Origin: Riemerella anatipestifer
Lineage (GTDB): Bacteria > Bacteroidota > Bacteroidia > Flavobacteriales > Weeksellaceae
DNA: 64,000 bases
Direction: 5' to 3'
Assembly: GCF_009663465.1 (NCBI RefSeq)
Contig: NZ_QXHU01000002.1
Span: 333,597 to 397,596, forward strand
How positions within the stretch are numbered: position 1 is the first letter of the stretch; each line of letters starts with the position of its first letter. The position numbers and the translations under genes were made by a program. This document shows positions 48,617 to 58,007 of this stretch, piece by piece. The notes beneath the pieces are model-generated. The model was not told the origin of the DNA, searched no databases, and worked only from the letters and a program-made list of their open reading frames with translations.

Positions 48617-49726
48617 ATGAAAATAGGAATTTTAGGTGGCGGACAGCTAGGAAGAATGTTGATACAAGAAGCTCTGAAATACGATGATGATTTTTATACT
48701 TTAGACCCCAGCCTTGAATGTTCTTGTGCGTCTATTTCAAATCTTACGCAAGGTGATTTTAATGATTACGAAACTGTACTCAATTTTGGTAAAGATAAAG
48801 ATATTGTTACCATAGAGATAGAACACATCAATACAAAGGCTCTAGAACAACTAGAACAGCAGGGTGTTAAGGTAGTTCCTAACTCTAGCATTATTAAAAT
48901 TATACAACATAAAACGCTTCAAAAATTATTTTACCAAAAACATCAAATTCCAACACCTGATTTTCAAATCATTCAGAATGCTTCGGAAGTAGATTTTCCA
49001 TTTCCTTTTGTTCAGAAATTAGACAAAGGAGGTTACGATGGTAAAGGAGTACAAGTCATTAAAAATGAGAATGATTTAACGAGACTTTGGGACGCACCTT
49101 CTGTTTTAGAAAAATTGGTAGATATTGATAAAGAGCTTTCAGTCATCGTTGCTAAAAATGAAAGTGGAGAAATAAAAACTTTCCCAGTAACGGAAATGGT
49201 GGCAGACCCTAAGCTCAACCTTTTAGATTTTAATATTTGTCCTGCATTTATATCAGAAGACACTCAATTACAAATAGATACTATTGTTTCTAAGTTTATA
49301 TCTGCTGCTGATTCTGCTGGACTTTTTGCTATAGAATTATTCTTAGATAAAGAAGGGAAAGTATGGGTGAATGAAACAGCCCCTCGTTTGCATAATAGCG
49401 GACATCAAACTCAAGAAGGAAATTACAACTCACAGTTTGAACAATTTTATAGAGTGATAAAAAACCTACCACTCGCTGAAGTTACTATTAGAGGATTTTC
49501 AGGTATGCTGAATTTAGTAGGGGAAGAAAATGCTTCTGGAACAGTAGTTTATCAAGGTTTAGAGAACGTGCTGAAGCGCCCCAACACCTATGTCCATCTT
49601 TATGGAAAAAAAGAAACCAAGCCTGGTAGAAAAATGGGACACATCAATGTCTTATCTGATAATAGAGAACAGTTGATACAAGAATTAACCAAAATTAAAG
49701 CATTAGTAAAAGTAAGTGCTAAATAA
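48617..49726 (+). CDS. purK: N5-carboxyaminoimidazole ribonucleotide synthase
   Basis: 369 residues, ATP-grasp fold. Converts AIR plus bicarbonate and ATP to N5-CAIR in purine synthesis. Motifs: KIGILGGGQLGRMLIQEAL (N-terminal nucleotide-binding loop), VTIEIEHINTKALEQLEQQG, FPFVQKLDKGGYDGKGVQVI, and FLDKEGKVWVNETAPRLHNS near the metal site, then SGHQTQEGNYNSQFEQF. Length normal. Followed 30 nt later by purE, the next pathway step. Confidence 0.96.
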   Translation: MKIGILGGGQLGRMLIQEALKYDDDFYTLDPSLECSCASISNLTQGDFNDYETVLNFGKDKDIVTIEIEHINTKALEQLEQQGVKVVPNSSIIKIIQHKTLQKLFYQKHQIPTPDFQIIQNASEVDFPFPFVQKLDKGGYDGKGVQVIKNENDLTRLWDAPSVLEKLVDIDKELSVIVAKNESGEIKTFPVTEMVADPKLNLLDFNICPAFISEDTQLQIDTIVSKFISAADSAGLFAIELFLDKEGKVWVNETAPRLHNSGHQTQEGNYNSQFEQFYRVIKNLPLAEVTIRGFSGMLNLVGEENASGTVVYQGLENVLKRPNTYVHLYGKKETKPGRKMGHINVLSDNREQLIQELTKIKALVKVSAK

Positions 49727-49755
49727 ATCTAATTTTAAGTAAAAAAGAATAAAAA

Positions 49756-50256
49756 ATGGTAGGAATTATTATGGGCAGCCAAAGCGATTTGCCAATAATG
49801 CAACAAGCAGCAGATTTTTTACAATCTATGGCGATACCGTATGAACTTACGGTGGTGTCTGCACACAGAACTCCAGAAAGAATGTTTGATTATGCTAAAA
49901 CCGCTAAAGCAAGAGGTCTTAAAGTTATTATAGCGGGAGCTGGTGGGGCGGCTCACCTCCCAGGTATGGTGGCAAGTTGTACTACACTTCCTGTAATTGG
50001 AGTGCCAATACTTAGTAGTAATTCTATTGATGGCTGGGATTCGGTACTATCTATATTACAAATGCCTTCGGGAATACCTGTAGCAACGGTAGCTCTTAAC
50101 GGAGCCACTAATGCTGGAATACTAGCTGCCAAAATTTTAGGCTCGGCGGACGAAAGTATTTCTAATTCATTAGAAAATTATCAAGAAGGTTTAAAAAATA
50201 AAGTATTGGATAGTATAGAGTACATTAAAACTCAACACCCTAATCAATTTGATTGA
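49756..50256 (+). CDS. purE: N5-carboxyaminoimidazole ribonucleotide mutase
   Basis: 166 residues, class I PurE. Rearranges N5-CAIR to CAIR. Motifs: [37 protein letters not shown] with the catalytic His, [20 protein letters not shown] and [20 protein letters not shown]. Length normal. Directly after purK, a common operon. Confidence 0.97.
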   Translation: MVGIIMGSQSDLPIMQQAADFLQSMAIPYELTVVSAHRTPERMFDYAKTAKARGLKVIIAGAGGAAHLPGMVASCTTLPVIGVPILSSNSIDGWDSVLSILQMPSGIPVATVALNGATNAGILAAKILGSADESISNSLENYQEGLKNKVLDSIEYIKTQHPNQFD

Positions 50257-50307
50257 AAAAATAAATACAATGCGCTAATCCATATTTATTTACAAAAAAT
50301 AGTATAT

Positions 50308-51021
50308 ATGAAGATAATATTTAAACTCATAATATTCTTTTTTGTTTTACAATCTTGTGATAATAAAACGGTCTTAAATAAAGAAAAGCAGAAGACTCAA
50401 GAGAGAAAAATAAATACAGATAAAGCTAATAAAAAGAGTGAACTTTATACAGACACTTTTGAGTTTGAATATTATAATGACAATGGAGATTATACATGGT
50501 TATCAGCAAAAAAAGGTCATGTTAAATATGATTTCGTAAATGACAATAACACTCAAAGAAATCTATTGAGAGGAGATGTTTGTGAAATTATATGGAAAAA
50601 AGATACCATATATATTGCTAGCGAAGGGGAAACACCAAAAATTGAGAATTGGTTAGTTTCTATTAAGAAAATTAAAGATGGGAATGTTTCTAAATTCAGA
50701 AAAGATTATAAAAAAGAATTGAAGTATTATTATTCTGATAAAGGCTATACACAAAGTACTTTGGACGATTTATATCTTTCTGCAGAATACTATATTGCAA
50801 ATACAAAAAACGAACTGATAAAATTAGCTATACAAAATAAAGAACAATTAGAATATTCTATTGAAAGTAGAACAGAAAATAATAGAGATTATCAAGTTTT
50901 GGGTATTGGATATACTTTTGAACATAAGTCTATCATTATGCAATGGCTATATATTGATAGTGAAACACAAGAAATCTATGAATATGATGTAGCTAATGAC
51001 AAGTTGGTTGAATTTAAGTAG
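50308..51021 (+). CDS. Putative lipoprotein, unknown function
   Basis: 237 residues with a lipoprotein signal (MKIIFKLIIFFFVLQSC, Cys17) and a Lys/Glu-rich linker. The mature part mixes beta and helix (YTWLSAKKGHVKYDFV, then DVCEIIWKKDTIYIAS, then VLGIGYTFEHKSIIMQWLYI) and is clearly AT-rich. No family recognised. It lies 51 nt after purE but is compositionally unlike it, so it may be an acquired gene. Ends before a terminator shared with the convergent esterase gene. Confidence 0.6.
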   Translation: MKIIFKLIIFFFVLQSCDNKTVLNKEKQKTQERKINTDKANKKSELYTDTFEFEYYNDNGDYTWLSAKKGHVKYDFVNDNNTQRNLLRGDVCEIIWKKDTIYIASEGETPKIENWLVSIKKIKDGNVSKFRKDYKKELKYYYSDKGYTQSTLDDLYLSAEYYIANTKNELIKLAIQNKEQLEYSIESRTENNRDYQVLGIGYTFEHKSIIMQWLYIDSETQEIYEYDVANDKLVEFK

Positions 51022-51040
51022 AAACTATCTAAAAATAAAA

Positions 51041-51065
51041 ATGGGAACGCCTAAGGTGTTCCCAT
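51041..51065 (-). terminator. Intrinsic terminator of the esterase gene
   Basis: ATGGGAACGCC, loop TAA, GGTGTTCCCAT: 11 pairs including one G-T. On the minus strand it is followed by TTTTATTTTTAG. It overlaps the last codons of the esterase gene (stop 51051). Confidence 0.75.
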
Positions 51066-51692
51066 AAATTCCATTAAATCTATATAATTTTTTTGATTGA
51101 TGCCGTGTCCACCCATATACTCTCTAAAGGTAAAATAAGCCCCAAAATCATAGAGTAAATCGGCTGCCTTTCGTCCCCATTCCAAAGGAATAATAACATC
51201 ATCTGTACCGTGCGAAATAAAAAATCTAAGATGTTCTATCTCCTTTTTTGATTTTGGATAACCTTCCAATAATTTTAGTTCAGGGTAACAGCTCATACAA
51301 GCTACTTTACTAAATAATGAAGGAAACCTAAATGCCAAAGCATAGCTTAACATACCACCCTGACTAAACCCACATAAATGTACTTTAGAACTAATGCCAT
51401 AATGCTGTTTTAAAGCCTGTATATTAGTATAAAGTTCTTCTATTGCTACTTTTGCCTGTTCTACATCTATACGGTTATTTTCGTCCATAAGGTTAATATC
51501 AAACCAAGCGTAACCTTGATAAGGCGTAGACTTAGGAGCTCTAAAACTCACGATAAGCCAATCTTCTGGTAGATTGGGCACGAATGAAAACAAATCCTCC
51601 TCATTACTACCATATCCGTGCAGAAGAACAAGCATTGGAGTTTCAGAGGTGATATTCAGTGGCTCTCTAACTAAGTGGTACAAATCCATCAT
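51051..51692 (-). CDS. Alpha/beta-hydrolase (carboxylesterase/phospholipase type)
   Basis: 213 residues. Motifs: oxyanion region VLLHGYGSNEEDLFSF, nucleophile CGFSQGGMLSYALAF (Ser), acid ISHGTDDVIIPLEWGRKA (Asp) and His in YMGGHGINQKNY. No signal peptide, so cytoplasmic. Belongs to the short esterase/phospholipase (YpfH/carboxylesterase-type) group; the natural substrate is unknown. Starts 7 nt after tyrS and is probably read from the same transcript. Confidence 0.88.
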   Translation of the reverse strand: MMDLYHLVREPLNITSETPMLVLLHGYGSNEEDLFSFVPNLPEDWLIVSFRAPKSTPYQGYAWFDINLMDENNRIDVEQAKVAIEELYTNIQALKQHYGISSKVHLCGFSQGGMLSYALAFRFPSLFSKVACMSCYPELKLLEGYPKSKKEIEHLRFFISHGTDDVIIPLEWGRKAADLLYDFGAYFTFREYMGGHGINQKNYIDLMEFMGTP

Positions 51693-51699
51693 TTAAAAA

Positions 51700-52992
51700 T
51701 TAAATGGCTTTTACTATGAAATAACTCTTTTTCCCTTTTTGTAAAAGAATAAACTTATCGTCTATAAAATCCTTTTCAGATAGACAAAACTCCTCATTTA
51801 CTTTGGATTTGTTGACAGAAATGGCATTTCCTTTTAGTTCTCTTTTAGCCTCTCCTTTTGATTTTAAAAACCCTGAATCCGCTAATAAGTCGGTAATGTT
51901 TATTCCAACAAGTTCCTTTCTAGATAGTTCTTGCTGAGGTACACCATCAAAAATATCTAAAAATGTGGCCTCATCTAGTGCCACCAAATCCTCTGCTGTA
52001 GAACGACCAAAGAGAATTTCAGAAGCCTTAACCGCTTTTTGATACTCTGCTTCTCCGTGTACCCAAGAGGTTACTTCTTGTGCCAGTTTCTTTTGTAGTT
52101 TTCTTTCGTGAGGAGCTTCTCTATGCTCGTTTATAAGGTCTTCTATTTCCTCTTTATTAAGGAAAGTATAGAATTTAATAAAGCGTTCTGCATCTTCATC
52201 AGTAGCATTAAGCCAAAACTGATAAAAACGGTACGGAGAAGTCTTTTTAGCATCTAACCAAATATTTTCACCAGCTTCACTCTTTCCGAATTTGGTACCA
52301 TCAGCTTTCGTAATTAGCGGAACTGTAAGTGCATAAGCCTCTCCTTGTGCTTTTCTTCTAATGAGTTCAGTACCAGTAGTGATATTTCCCCATTGATCTG
52401 AGCCTCCCATCTGAAGTTTAACACCTTGATTTTGGTAAAGATGAAGAAAATCATACCCTTGTAGAAGCTGATAGGTAAACTCCGTAAAACTCATACCTTC
52501 AACACCTGCATCGCCAGAAAATCTTTTCTTTACAGAATCTTTTGCCATCATATAATTTACTGTGATGTGCTTTCCGATATCTCTAGCAAATTCAAGGAAA
52601 GAGATAGATTTCATCCAATCGTAATTATTTACGAGTTCTGCCTTGTTAGGGCTATCGCTTTCAAAATCTAATAAACGAGAAAGCTGACCTTTGATACATT
52701 CTTCATAATGTTTTAATGTAGCTTCATCTAAAAGATTTCTTTCTGCAGACTTTCCAGAAGGGTCTCCAATCATTCCCGTAGCACCACCTACTAGTGCGAT
52801 AGGCTTGTGCCCATGTTGCTGAAAATGAGCCAATATTTTAATAGGAATTAAACTTCCGATATGCAGTGAGTCGGCTGTAGGGTCAAAACCGATATAAGCC
52901 TTCGTCATTTCTTTATTTAGCAAGTCTTCTGTGCCAGGCATCATATCGTGGACTAAACCACGCCATTTAAGTTCTTCTATAAAAGGGTTCAT
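51700..52992 (-). CDS. tyrS: Tyrosyl-tRNA synthetase
   Basis: 430 residues. Charges tRNA-Tyr. The HIGH motif is [14 protein letters not shown], the KMSKS motif is [13 protein letters not shown], and the tyrosine pocket appears in [17 protein letters not shown]. The C-terminal S4 RNA-binding domain ([20 protein letters not shown]) is complete. Length normal for bacterial TyrRS type 1. The promoter region lies in 52993-53160, an AT-rich stretch without genes. Confidence 0.96.
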   Translation of the reverse strand: MNPFIEELKWRGLVHDMMPGTEDLLNKEMTKAYIGFDPTADSLHIGSLIPIKILAHFQQHGHKPIALVGGATGMIGDPSGKSAERNLLDEATLKHYEECIKGQLSRLLDFESDSPNKAELVNNYDWMKSISFLEFARDIGKHITVNYMMAKDSVKKRFSGDAGVEGMSFTEFTYQLLQGYDFLHLYQNQGVKLQMGGSDQWGNITTGTELIRRKAQGEAYALTVPLITKADGTKFGKSEAGENIWLDAKKTSPYRFYQFWLNATDEDAERFIKFYTFLNKEEIEDLINEHREAPHERKLQKKLAQEVTSWVHGEAEYQKAVKASEILFGRSTAEDLVALDEATFLDIFDGVPQQELSRKELVGINITDLLADSGFLKSKGEAKRELKGNAISVNKSKVNEEFCLSEKDFIDDKFILLQKGKKSYFIVKAI

Positions 52993-53175
52993 AGTTGTAT
53001 TTTTCGCAAATATAATGATTTTTAGGTTTATGGTTTTAGGAGATAAAAGAGCAATTAACCTCTATTTACTATTAAATAATAGGCATTCAACAAATATCCC
53101 TTTATAATAATTTTTAATCTATCTTCCTAAAAATCAGCTTTAATTATTTGGTGATTACAGATTTTTTAGACGTTG

Positions 53176-53559
53176 TCAATCTGATTTAAGAGGCTCTCTG
53201 TCATCCACATTGGCTTGGGTAACGCAGAAGCTTAGGATCTCGCCTATAGCATAGGTTTTGGCAAACATCGTAAGAGCTATCAAGTTAGACTGCATAAGTT
53301 CCGTAAATCATTTGTAGGAAACGGTTTTAGGAAATTCTTCCTGCATATGCTTCTGTATATAATAAATGTAAAAGTGCTTAAATGTTCTAAAGTCGCTGAG
53401 ATGAAAAAGAATCATAATGGTGATAACTTCCGAATTACTCATCTTTGGGGTCTTCTTTGGAGGGGTTCCAACTAAAAAAGGTTGTGTGAATTTTTCAAAT
53501 TCAGTACAAAATTCATCAACAGTACAAAAAATATCCGTAATTTTATCAAGGTTAATCAT
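53176..53559 (-). pseudogene. Decayed IS982-family transposase remnant
   Basis: From ATG 53559 the N-terminal part is intact (ITDIFCTVDEFCTEFEKFTQ, then MSNSEVITIMILFHLSDFRT) up to FPKTVSYK, where a TGA (53310-53308) replaces a sense codon. Reading on in frame gives FTELMQSNLIALTMFAKT joined directly to YAIGEILSFCVTQANVDDRE, then PLKSD and a stop at 53176. The join indicates an internal deletion of the catalytic middle, judging from my memory of IS982 proteins. No intact copy or clear terminal inverted repeats seen. IS982 elements (ISRa1) are common in Riemerella. Confidence 0.8.
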
Positions 53560-54083
53560 GAGAAATAGTTATTAAATATTTGAATATAAATAACTTAAGT
53601 ATACGGTTTTTTCTCTTTTTATGCAATACTTTTACTCAAAATTATTAATCGAATTCAGGTTGATATATTTTAACACCTTGCTCTATCTTGTGAAGAGAAG
53701 TTCTCTGTATTTTGTCATTTTTTAGGGGCTTTTTCGTCTATTTTTTAATAGATTTTGCTTTAATTTTTTTTTAAAGTGCTTGAAGCTTTAGTATATCTTA
53801 TGCTGTGAAATGTAGCCAAAACTAAATAATTTGTCATTACTATTGTAAACAATATATTGATTTTCTATGGTTTACAATTAAAATATATGCCACAACATAT
53901 TGGTTTAATTATAACTCTGCAACTAATTTGGTTGAATGACTGATATACACATTTTATTTGAATTGTTTATAAGCCAGTTTAATTTTTTTGGATAAGTTTA
54001 TGAGTATTAAAAATATATTATTTTAGAATTGCTAATCTTGCTTCTATTCACAAGACTTGATACACAAATTTAATCGTTACTTT
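53560..54083. other. AT-rich region without recognisable genes
   Basis: 524 nt between the IS982 remnant and the lipoprotein array. I see only AT-rich sequence with many short A/T runs and stops in all frames; no tRNA-like fold or repeat array. It may be eroded DNA around the former insertion element. Confidence 0.5.
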
Positions 54084-54218
54084 CTATCTTATTTTCTCCT
54101 GCGGCAAAGGTGCATTCACATTGATATTTCCGTTCGTCCATAAGGTAAGATTTCGAATAATCTTGGCGCTCCCTTTGAGAAGAATTTCCCCCTCTCCAAA
54201 AAATCTTAGAAAATACAT
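54084..54218 (-). CDS. Small ORF, possible 3' remnant of a larger beta-rich gene
   Basis: ATG at 54218 to TAG at 54084, 44 residues: MYFLRFFGEGEILLKGSAKI, then IRNLTLWTNGNINVNAPLPQ and EKIR. It starts 4 nt after the stop of the lipoprotein gene upstream. The G-E-I-L-L-K-G-S and N-G-N-I-N-V-N-A rhythm resembles beta-helical ends of spike or effector proteins. It could be the surviving end of such a gene, or a genuine small protein. Not recognised. Confidence 0.35.
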   Translation of the reverse strand: MYFLRFFGEGEILLKGSAKIIRNLTLWTNGNINVNAPLPQEKIR

Positions 54219-54222
54219 ATAT

Positions 54223-54705
54223 TTAATTTTGTTTAATACGAAAATCATCTAAAAAAATTCTTATTAACGCATCGTCTGCAAGCTCTCTACCTTCGACTGT
54301 ATAATAAAAAAAATAACATCCCAAAAAATTTTTACCACCATACTTAGCATAGTTTTTAAAATTATAAACATAAATATCTTTGGTCTTATTTATTGTAATC
54401 TTTAAACTATCTCTTGTTTTTAATAATGGAGGGGTTAATAACTTAACCTCATCATGTTCTAATGTTGTATATTTTAGCTCATTAATAATTTGTCCATCTC
54501 GTATCTGACAAATATCAATTTGCTTTATTTTCTCAATATTTTCCCCTATAAACCATACTCGCAAATCATTTTTATAATAATAATTTATATTTTCTTCTTG
54601 ATTACAAAATATTTTTTTCTCTCTTTTTTCCTTCTCTTTATTGATACATCCAATTGATAATAAACAAAGTATAAGAAAAATATTGTTTAACTTTAGTACT
54701 GTCAT
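54223..54705 (-). CDS. Lipoprotein of the tandem array, unknown function
   Basis: 160 residues with a lipoprotein signal (NNIFLILCLLSIGC) followed by a Lys/Glu-rich linker. The mature part contains NYYYKNDLRVWFIGENIEKI and ends YFFYYTVEGRELADDALIRI. No homology to the other three lipoproteins of the cluster is evident. AT-rich. It is the last lipoprotein in a leftward run and lies 14 nt after the previous one. Candidate immunity or surface protein, by context only. Confidence 0.55.
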   Translation of the reverse strand: MTVLKLNNIFLILCLLSIGCINKEKEKREKKIFCNQEENINYYYKNDLRVWFIGENIEKIKQIDICQIRDGQIINELKYTTLEHDEVKLLTPPLLKTRDSLKITINKTKDIYVYNFKNYAKYGGKNFLGCYFFYYTVEGRELADDALIRIFLDDFRIKQN

Positions 54706-54719
54706 CGTAAAAAACTAAT

Positions 54720-55211
54720 TTAAAATACAATACCTTTATTCAATGCTTCTTTGGGGATTTGAAAAACACGTGGTTGTTCAAATATATATTCTTTACCATT
54801 GATATTTAATGATTTTATCATATTATAAGTGGAATCGATAGCCGAAGGCATGTAAGGTGTGATGACATAACTTGTTTCAATATCTTTTATCATATACAAT
54901 ACGGAATCATTAATCGTTAATTTATAATCCTTATCCATAGGCATTTTCGCATAAAACTCTAAGTAAATTGCTTCATTATACTTCGCATCAGCTACAGAAT
55001 CTAACATAAATTCTAATTCTTGAATAGTAAAATCGCTCCCTTTTTGGTAACTCTTCAAGGAAACCTTATGTATAGGAAACTTTTTCAAGTCCCAATTACG
55101 TAATACAATAGTTTTATGTTCAGCTTCAGATCTTGTTCTTGGTATTTCTCTACAAGAGAACAAAATAAGTAAGATTAAAAATAAAACTTTAGTTGATTTT
55201 AATATATCCAT
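54720..55211 (-). CDS. Lipoprotein preceded by a duplicated signal-peptide fragment
   Basis: 163 residues from ATG 55211 (MDILKSTKVLFLILLILFSC, lipobox ILFSC). Upstream and in frame lies a copy of the first 25 codons of the neighbouring lipoproteins (ATG 55289, MKTIIHYISIFILVISCQDR), so a longer fused form with two lipobox sequences is possible but probably a recombination scar. The mature protein reads KTIVLRNWDLKKFPIHKVSL and later YVITPYMPSAIDSTYNM. Function unknown. Confidence 0.55.
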   Translation of the reverse strand: MDILKSTKVLFLILLILFSCREIPRTRSEAEHKTIVLRNWDLKKFPIHKVSLKSYQKGSDFTIQELEFMLDSVADAKYNEAIYLEFYAKMPMDKDYKLTINDSVLYMIKDIETSYVITPYMPSAIDSTYNMIKSLNINGKEYIFEQPRVFQIPKEALNKGIVF

Positions 55212-55333
55212 AAAATCTTGATTTTTCTTTCTATCTTGACAGGAGATAACAAGAATAAAGATGCTGATGTAATGGATAATGGTTTTCATTTTATCTCAAT
55301 AATTGATTCTTTTATGTTTTTAATATAGACGAT

Positions 55334-55966
55334 TTATCTAAAAAAATCAATTAAATTAGTTCGATATAAATTAAAATTTACAGTATCTTTTCTGTCGTAA
55401 AAAAGGTAACTCACACCTAATCTTTCATTCAAAATAACTTTGTAGAACTTTTTTTGAATTTCAATGTCAATTTCATCAGTATCAAGTACATTTATTGAAT
55501 TTATTTTTCTAGATTTTATAACTTTATAATCTAGTTTTTTTGATTTTAAATATTTTGTAAAACTCTCTAAATTAGTAAATTTATCAAAATCAGAATCAAG
55601 TCTGTATTCAAAATAAAAATTTCTAAAAACAATTTTATTATTTATCTCTAAATACGATAAATTTTTACCTTTTAATTCCTTATCAAAATAGTTGATGCTT
55701 TTTTTCCACTTGTGTCGCCTTATTATACCAAAAATTCTTTTGGGTAAATTTTCATCCTCTTCTAAAGGTTCTACAATCGTATAAATGTAAGAACGAAAAG
55801 AGTCTATATCTTGTGGCTTGTTTCTAAAAAAACCATTATCATACTTATAATAATTATTTTTAGAAAATGGCTTGGTTTCGATAAATCCTAAATCTTGATT
55901 TTTCTTTCTCTCTTGACAGGAGATAACAAGAATAAAGATGCTGATATAATGGATAATGGTTTTCAT
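55334..55966 (-). CDS. Array lipoprotein, copy 2 (immunity-like candidate)
   Basis: 210 residues, lipobox ILVISC. The first ~70 and last ~90 residues are almost identical, also at DNA level, to the next gene (56007-56636), while residues ~72-125 differ strongly (here PKRIFGIIRRHKWKKSIN). Its ATG overlaps a TGA that ends a short upstream sequence coding TKEPAIEIK. Such mosaic tandem copies with a variable centre are typical of immunity or antigenic proteins; no function is proven. Confidence 0.6.
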   Translation of the reverse strand: MKTIIHYISIFILVISCQERKKNQDLGFIETKPFSKNNYYKYDNGFFRNKPQDIDSFRSYIYTIVEPLEEDENLPKRIFGIIRRHKWKKSINYFDKELKGKNLSYLEINNKIVFRNFYFEYRLDSDFDKFTNLESFTKYLKSKKLDYKVIKSRKINSINVLDTDEIDIEIQKKFYKVILNERLGVSYLFYDRKDTVNFNLYRTNLIDFFR

Positions 55967-56006
55967 TTTATCTCAATAGCTGGCTCTTTTGTATTAGATT
56001 TTTCAT

Positions 56007-56636
56007 CTAAAAAAAAAGAGTTAAAGTATTTCGATATATATTAAAATTTACAGTATCTTTTTTGTCGTAAAAAAGGAAACTCTCACCTAATCTTTCATTC
56101 AAAATAACTTTGTAGAACTTTTTTTGAATTTCAATGTCAATTTCATCAGTATCAAGTACATTTATTGAATTTATTTTTCTAGATTTTATAACTTTATAAT
56201 CTAGTTTTTTTGATTTTAAATATTTTGTAAAACTCTCTAAATTAGTAAATTTATCAAACTCAGAATCAAACATGTATTCAAAATAAAACCTTCTAACGAC
56301 AATTTTATTATTCACTTCTAAGTAAGATAAATCTTTACCTTTTAACTCATTTTTAAAATAATTAAACCCTTCTTTCCATCTTCTATCAAACGAAAGAGCA
56401 TAAATTTTCTTAGGTAGACTTTTATTTTTTTCTGAGGGCTCTACAGTTGTATAAATATAAGAACGAAAAGAGTCTATATCTTGTGGCTTGTTTCTAAAAA
56501 AAACATTATCATACTTATAATAATTATTTTTAGAAAATGGCTTGGTTTCGATAAATCCTAAATCTTGATTTTTCTTTCTCTCTTGACAGGAGATAACAAG
56601 AATAAAGATGCTGATGTAATAGATAATCGTTTTCAT
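56007..56636 (-). CDS. Array lipoprotein, copy 1 (immunity-like candidate)
   Basis: 209 residues, same signal (MKTIIYYISIFILVISC) and same conserved ends as copy 2 (FIETKPFSKNNYYKYDN near the start; KLDYKVIKSRKINSINVLDT later), with a distinct centre (PKKIYALSFDRRWKEGFN). Its ATG overlaps the stop of the upstream 144-residue gene (ATGA), so it is translated together with it. Such coupling is common for effector-immunity pairs. AT-rich. Confidence 0.6.
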   Translation of the reverse strand: MKTIIYYISIFILVISCQERKKNQDLGFIETKPFSKNNYYKYDNVFFRNKPQDIDSFRSYIYTTVEPSEKNKSLPKKIYALSFDRRWKEGFNYFKNELKGKDLSYLEVNNKIVVRRFYFEYMFDSEFDKFTNLESFTKYLKSKKLDYKVIKSRKINSINVLDTDEIDIEIQKKFYKVILNERLGESFLFYDKKDTVNFNIYRNTLTLFF

Positions 56637-57067
56637 TTTATTTCAATAATTGGTTCTTTTATATTTTTAATATGCCCCGCTACAACTGTCTTTAACTCTA
56701 GAAAGTCTCTTAATGCAGAATCACCGCTATTACTATCATAACTAGAGTCTTTTACAGGTACTGGTATAATGTTATTATATAAATTAAGATGTTGATTTAT
56801 ATAAACTTCATCATGTACTTCGGAGATTACCACAGGACCTCTAAAGTCGAATAGTTTGTCCGTGAGCTTCATCACATCATCTGCCGTGCACAAATAGCTA
56901 ATTAGAGAAATACTTTCTTGTAAAGCCTTTAACCAAGGATAGGCTTTTATAGCTATCGGAATAGATACAATCCCTACAATTTTTTTAAAATTATCCAACA
57001 TAGCCTTTTCTCCCTGAGCGATAGAATACACAAAAGACATATCCATACTGCGATTGTAGATAGACAC
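56633..57067 (-). CDS. Probable 5'-truncated C-terminal fragment upstream of the lipoproteins
   Basis: 144 residues from GTG 57067. The frame is open further upstream (NTQSEFYKLLQTVSIYN) right up to the murI stop, without an ATG, so the natural start is probably lost and murI abuts the fragment. The protein contains a hydrophobic stretch (FKKIVGIVSIPIAIKAYPWL) and ends KNIKEPIIEIK. That same 3' end recurs, diverged, before the two downstream lipoproteins. It looks like the C-terminal part of a larger secreted or effector protein. Family not recognised. Confidence 0.45.
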   Translation of the reverse strand: MSIYNRSMDMSFVYSIAQGEKAMLDNFKKIVGIVSIPIAIKAYPWLKALQESISLISYLCTADDVMKLTDKLFDFRGPVVISEVHDEVYINQHLNLYNNIIPVPVKDSSYDSNSGDSALRDFLELKTVVAGHIKNIKEPIIEIK

Positions 57068-57110
57068 CGTTTGTAAAAGCTTATAAAATTCGGATTGGGT
57101 ATTTATTATT

Positions 57111-57947
57111 TTAAAGTACTTTAAGTTCTAAATCTATACTCTTCCCAAAAAACTTTTTAGATATTTTTTCAAAGTTTTTAGTCAAATCCGAAAGATAAAA
57201 CTTCATCTCTGTTGTTTTCTGTTCAGAATTAAGTAAATGATGTTTTTCTAAAGAAATTTTAATATAATTTGCTACAATACTAGGCGAATCAATCACTCTT
57301 ACTCTACTGCCGTAATATTGCTTAATTTCCTCTAATAATAGCGGATAATGTGTGCACCCTAAAATCAGTGTTTCAATGTTCTTTAGCTTACTATTACTCA
57401 AATAATGATATAAAATAGAATGAGTAATAGGGTGATTTTTAAAACCTTCCTCTATTGCGGGAACTAAAAGTGGTGTGGCTAGCTCATCTACCTTTATAAA
57501 TTTGTTAAAGCGTCTGATGCTTTTCTTATAAATTCCTGCATTTACGGTAGCTTTAGTTGCAATAACGCCTACATTGGTATGAATTTCATAAGCTATCTTT
57601 TCCGCAACAGGATTAACCACATCAAAAACAATCGCTCTATTTCCTACCAATTCTTTAACTTCTTTCAGTGCATTAGCCGTGGCAGAGTTACAAGCGATTA
57701 CGATGGCTTTACAGTTTTGCTCTAGTAAAAACTCGGCTATTTTTTCTGAAAATCTAACAATGGCTTCTTTAGATTTATCTCCGTAAGGTAAATGTTTGGT
57801 ATCCCCAAAATAGATGATGTTTTCGTGAGGCATTTGCCTTTTGATTTCTTTGGCTACGGTAAGTCCTCCCACACCAGAATCAAACACGCCTATAGGTTGC
57901 TGAGGAGAGAGGTTATCTACCAACATTAAATGATTCGTATGTTTCAA
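57111..57947 (-). CDS. murI: Glutamate racemase
   Basis: 278 residues. Makes D-glutamate for peptidoglycan. Motifs: PIGVFDSGVGGLTVAKEIK, HENIIYFGDTKHLPYGDKS, IVIACNSATANALKEV with the first catalytic Cys, and TLILGCTHYPLLLEEI with the second. Start at 57947 gives a short extra N-terminus (MKHTNHLMLVDNLSPQQ); an ATG at 57926 is a possible alternative. Normal length. Its stop borders the truncated accessory fragment downstream. Confidence 0.95.
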   Translation of the reverse strand: MKHTNHLMLVDNLSPQQPIGVFDSGVGGLTVAKEIKRQMPHENIIYFGDTKHLPYGDKSKEAIVRFSEKIAEFLLEQNCKAIVIACNSATANALKEVKELVGNRAIVFDVVNPVAEKIAYEIHTNVGVIATKATVNAGIYKKSIRRFNKFIKVDELATPLLVPAIEEGFKNHPITHSILYHYLSNSKLKNIETLILGCTHYPLLLEEIKQYYGSRVRVIDSPSIVANYIKISLEKHHLLNSEQKTTEMKFYLSDLTKNFEKISKKFFGKSIDLELKVL

Positions 57948-58007
57948 TGCTAATTCTTTAGATTACAAAAATAAGGATTTTTGGGGTTGAATATTGTTTA
58001 TTGAAAA

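Noticed and set aside
55211-55289. Functional double-signal lipoprotein start at 55289
   Set aside because: The first 25 codons copy the neighbouring gene's signal peptide; a second complete lipoprotein signal follows, so 55211 is the more natural start.
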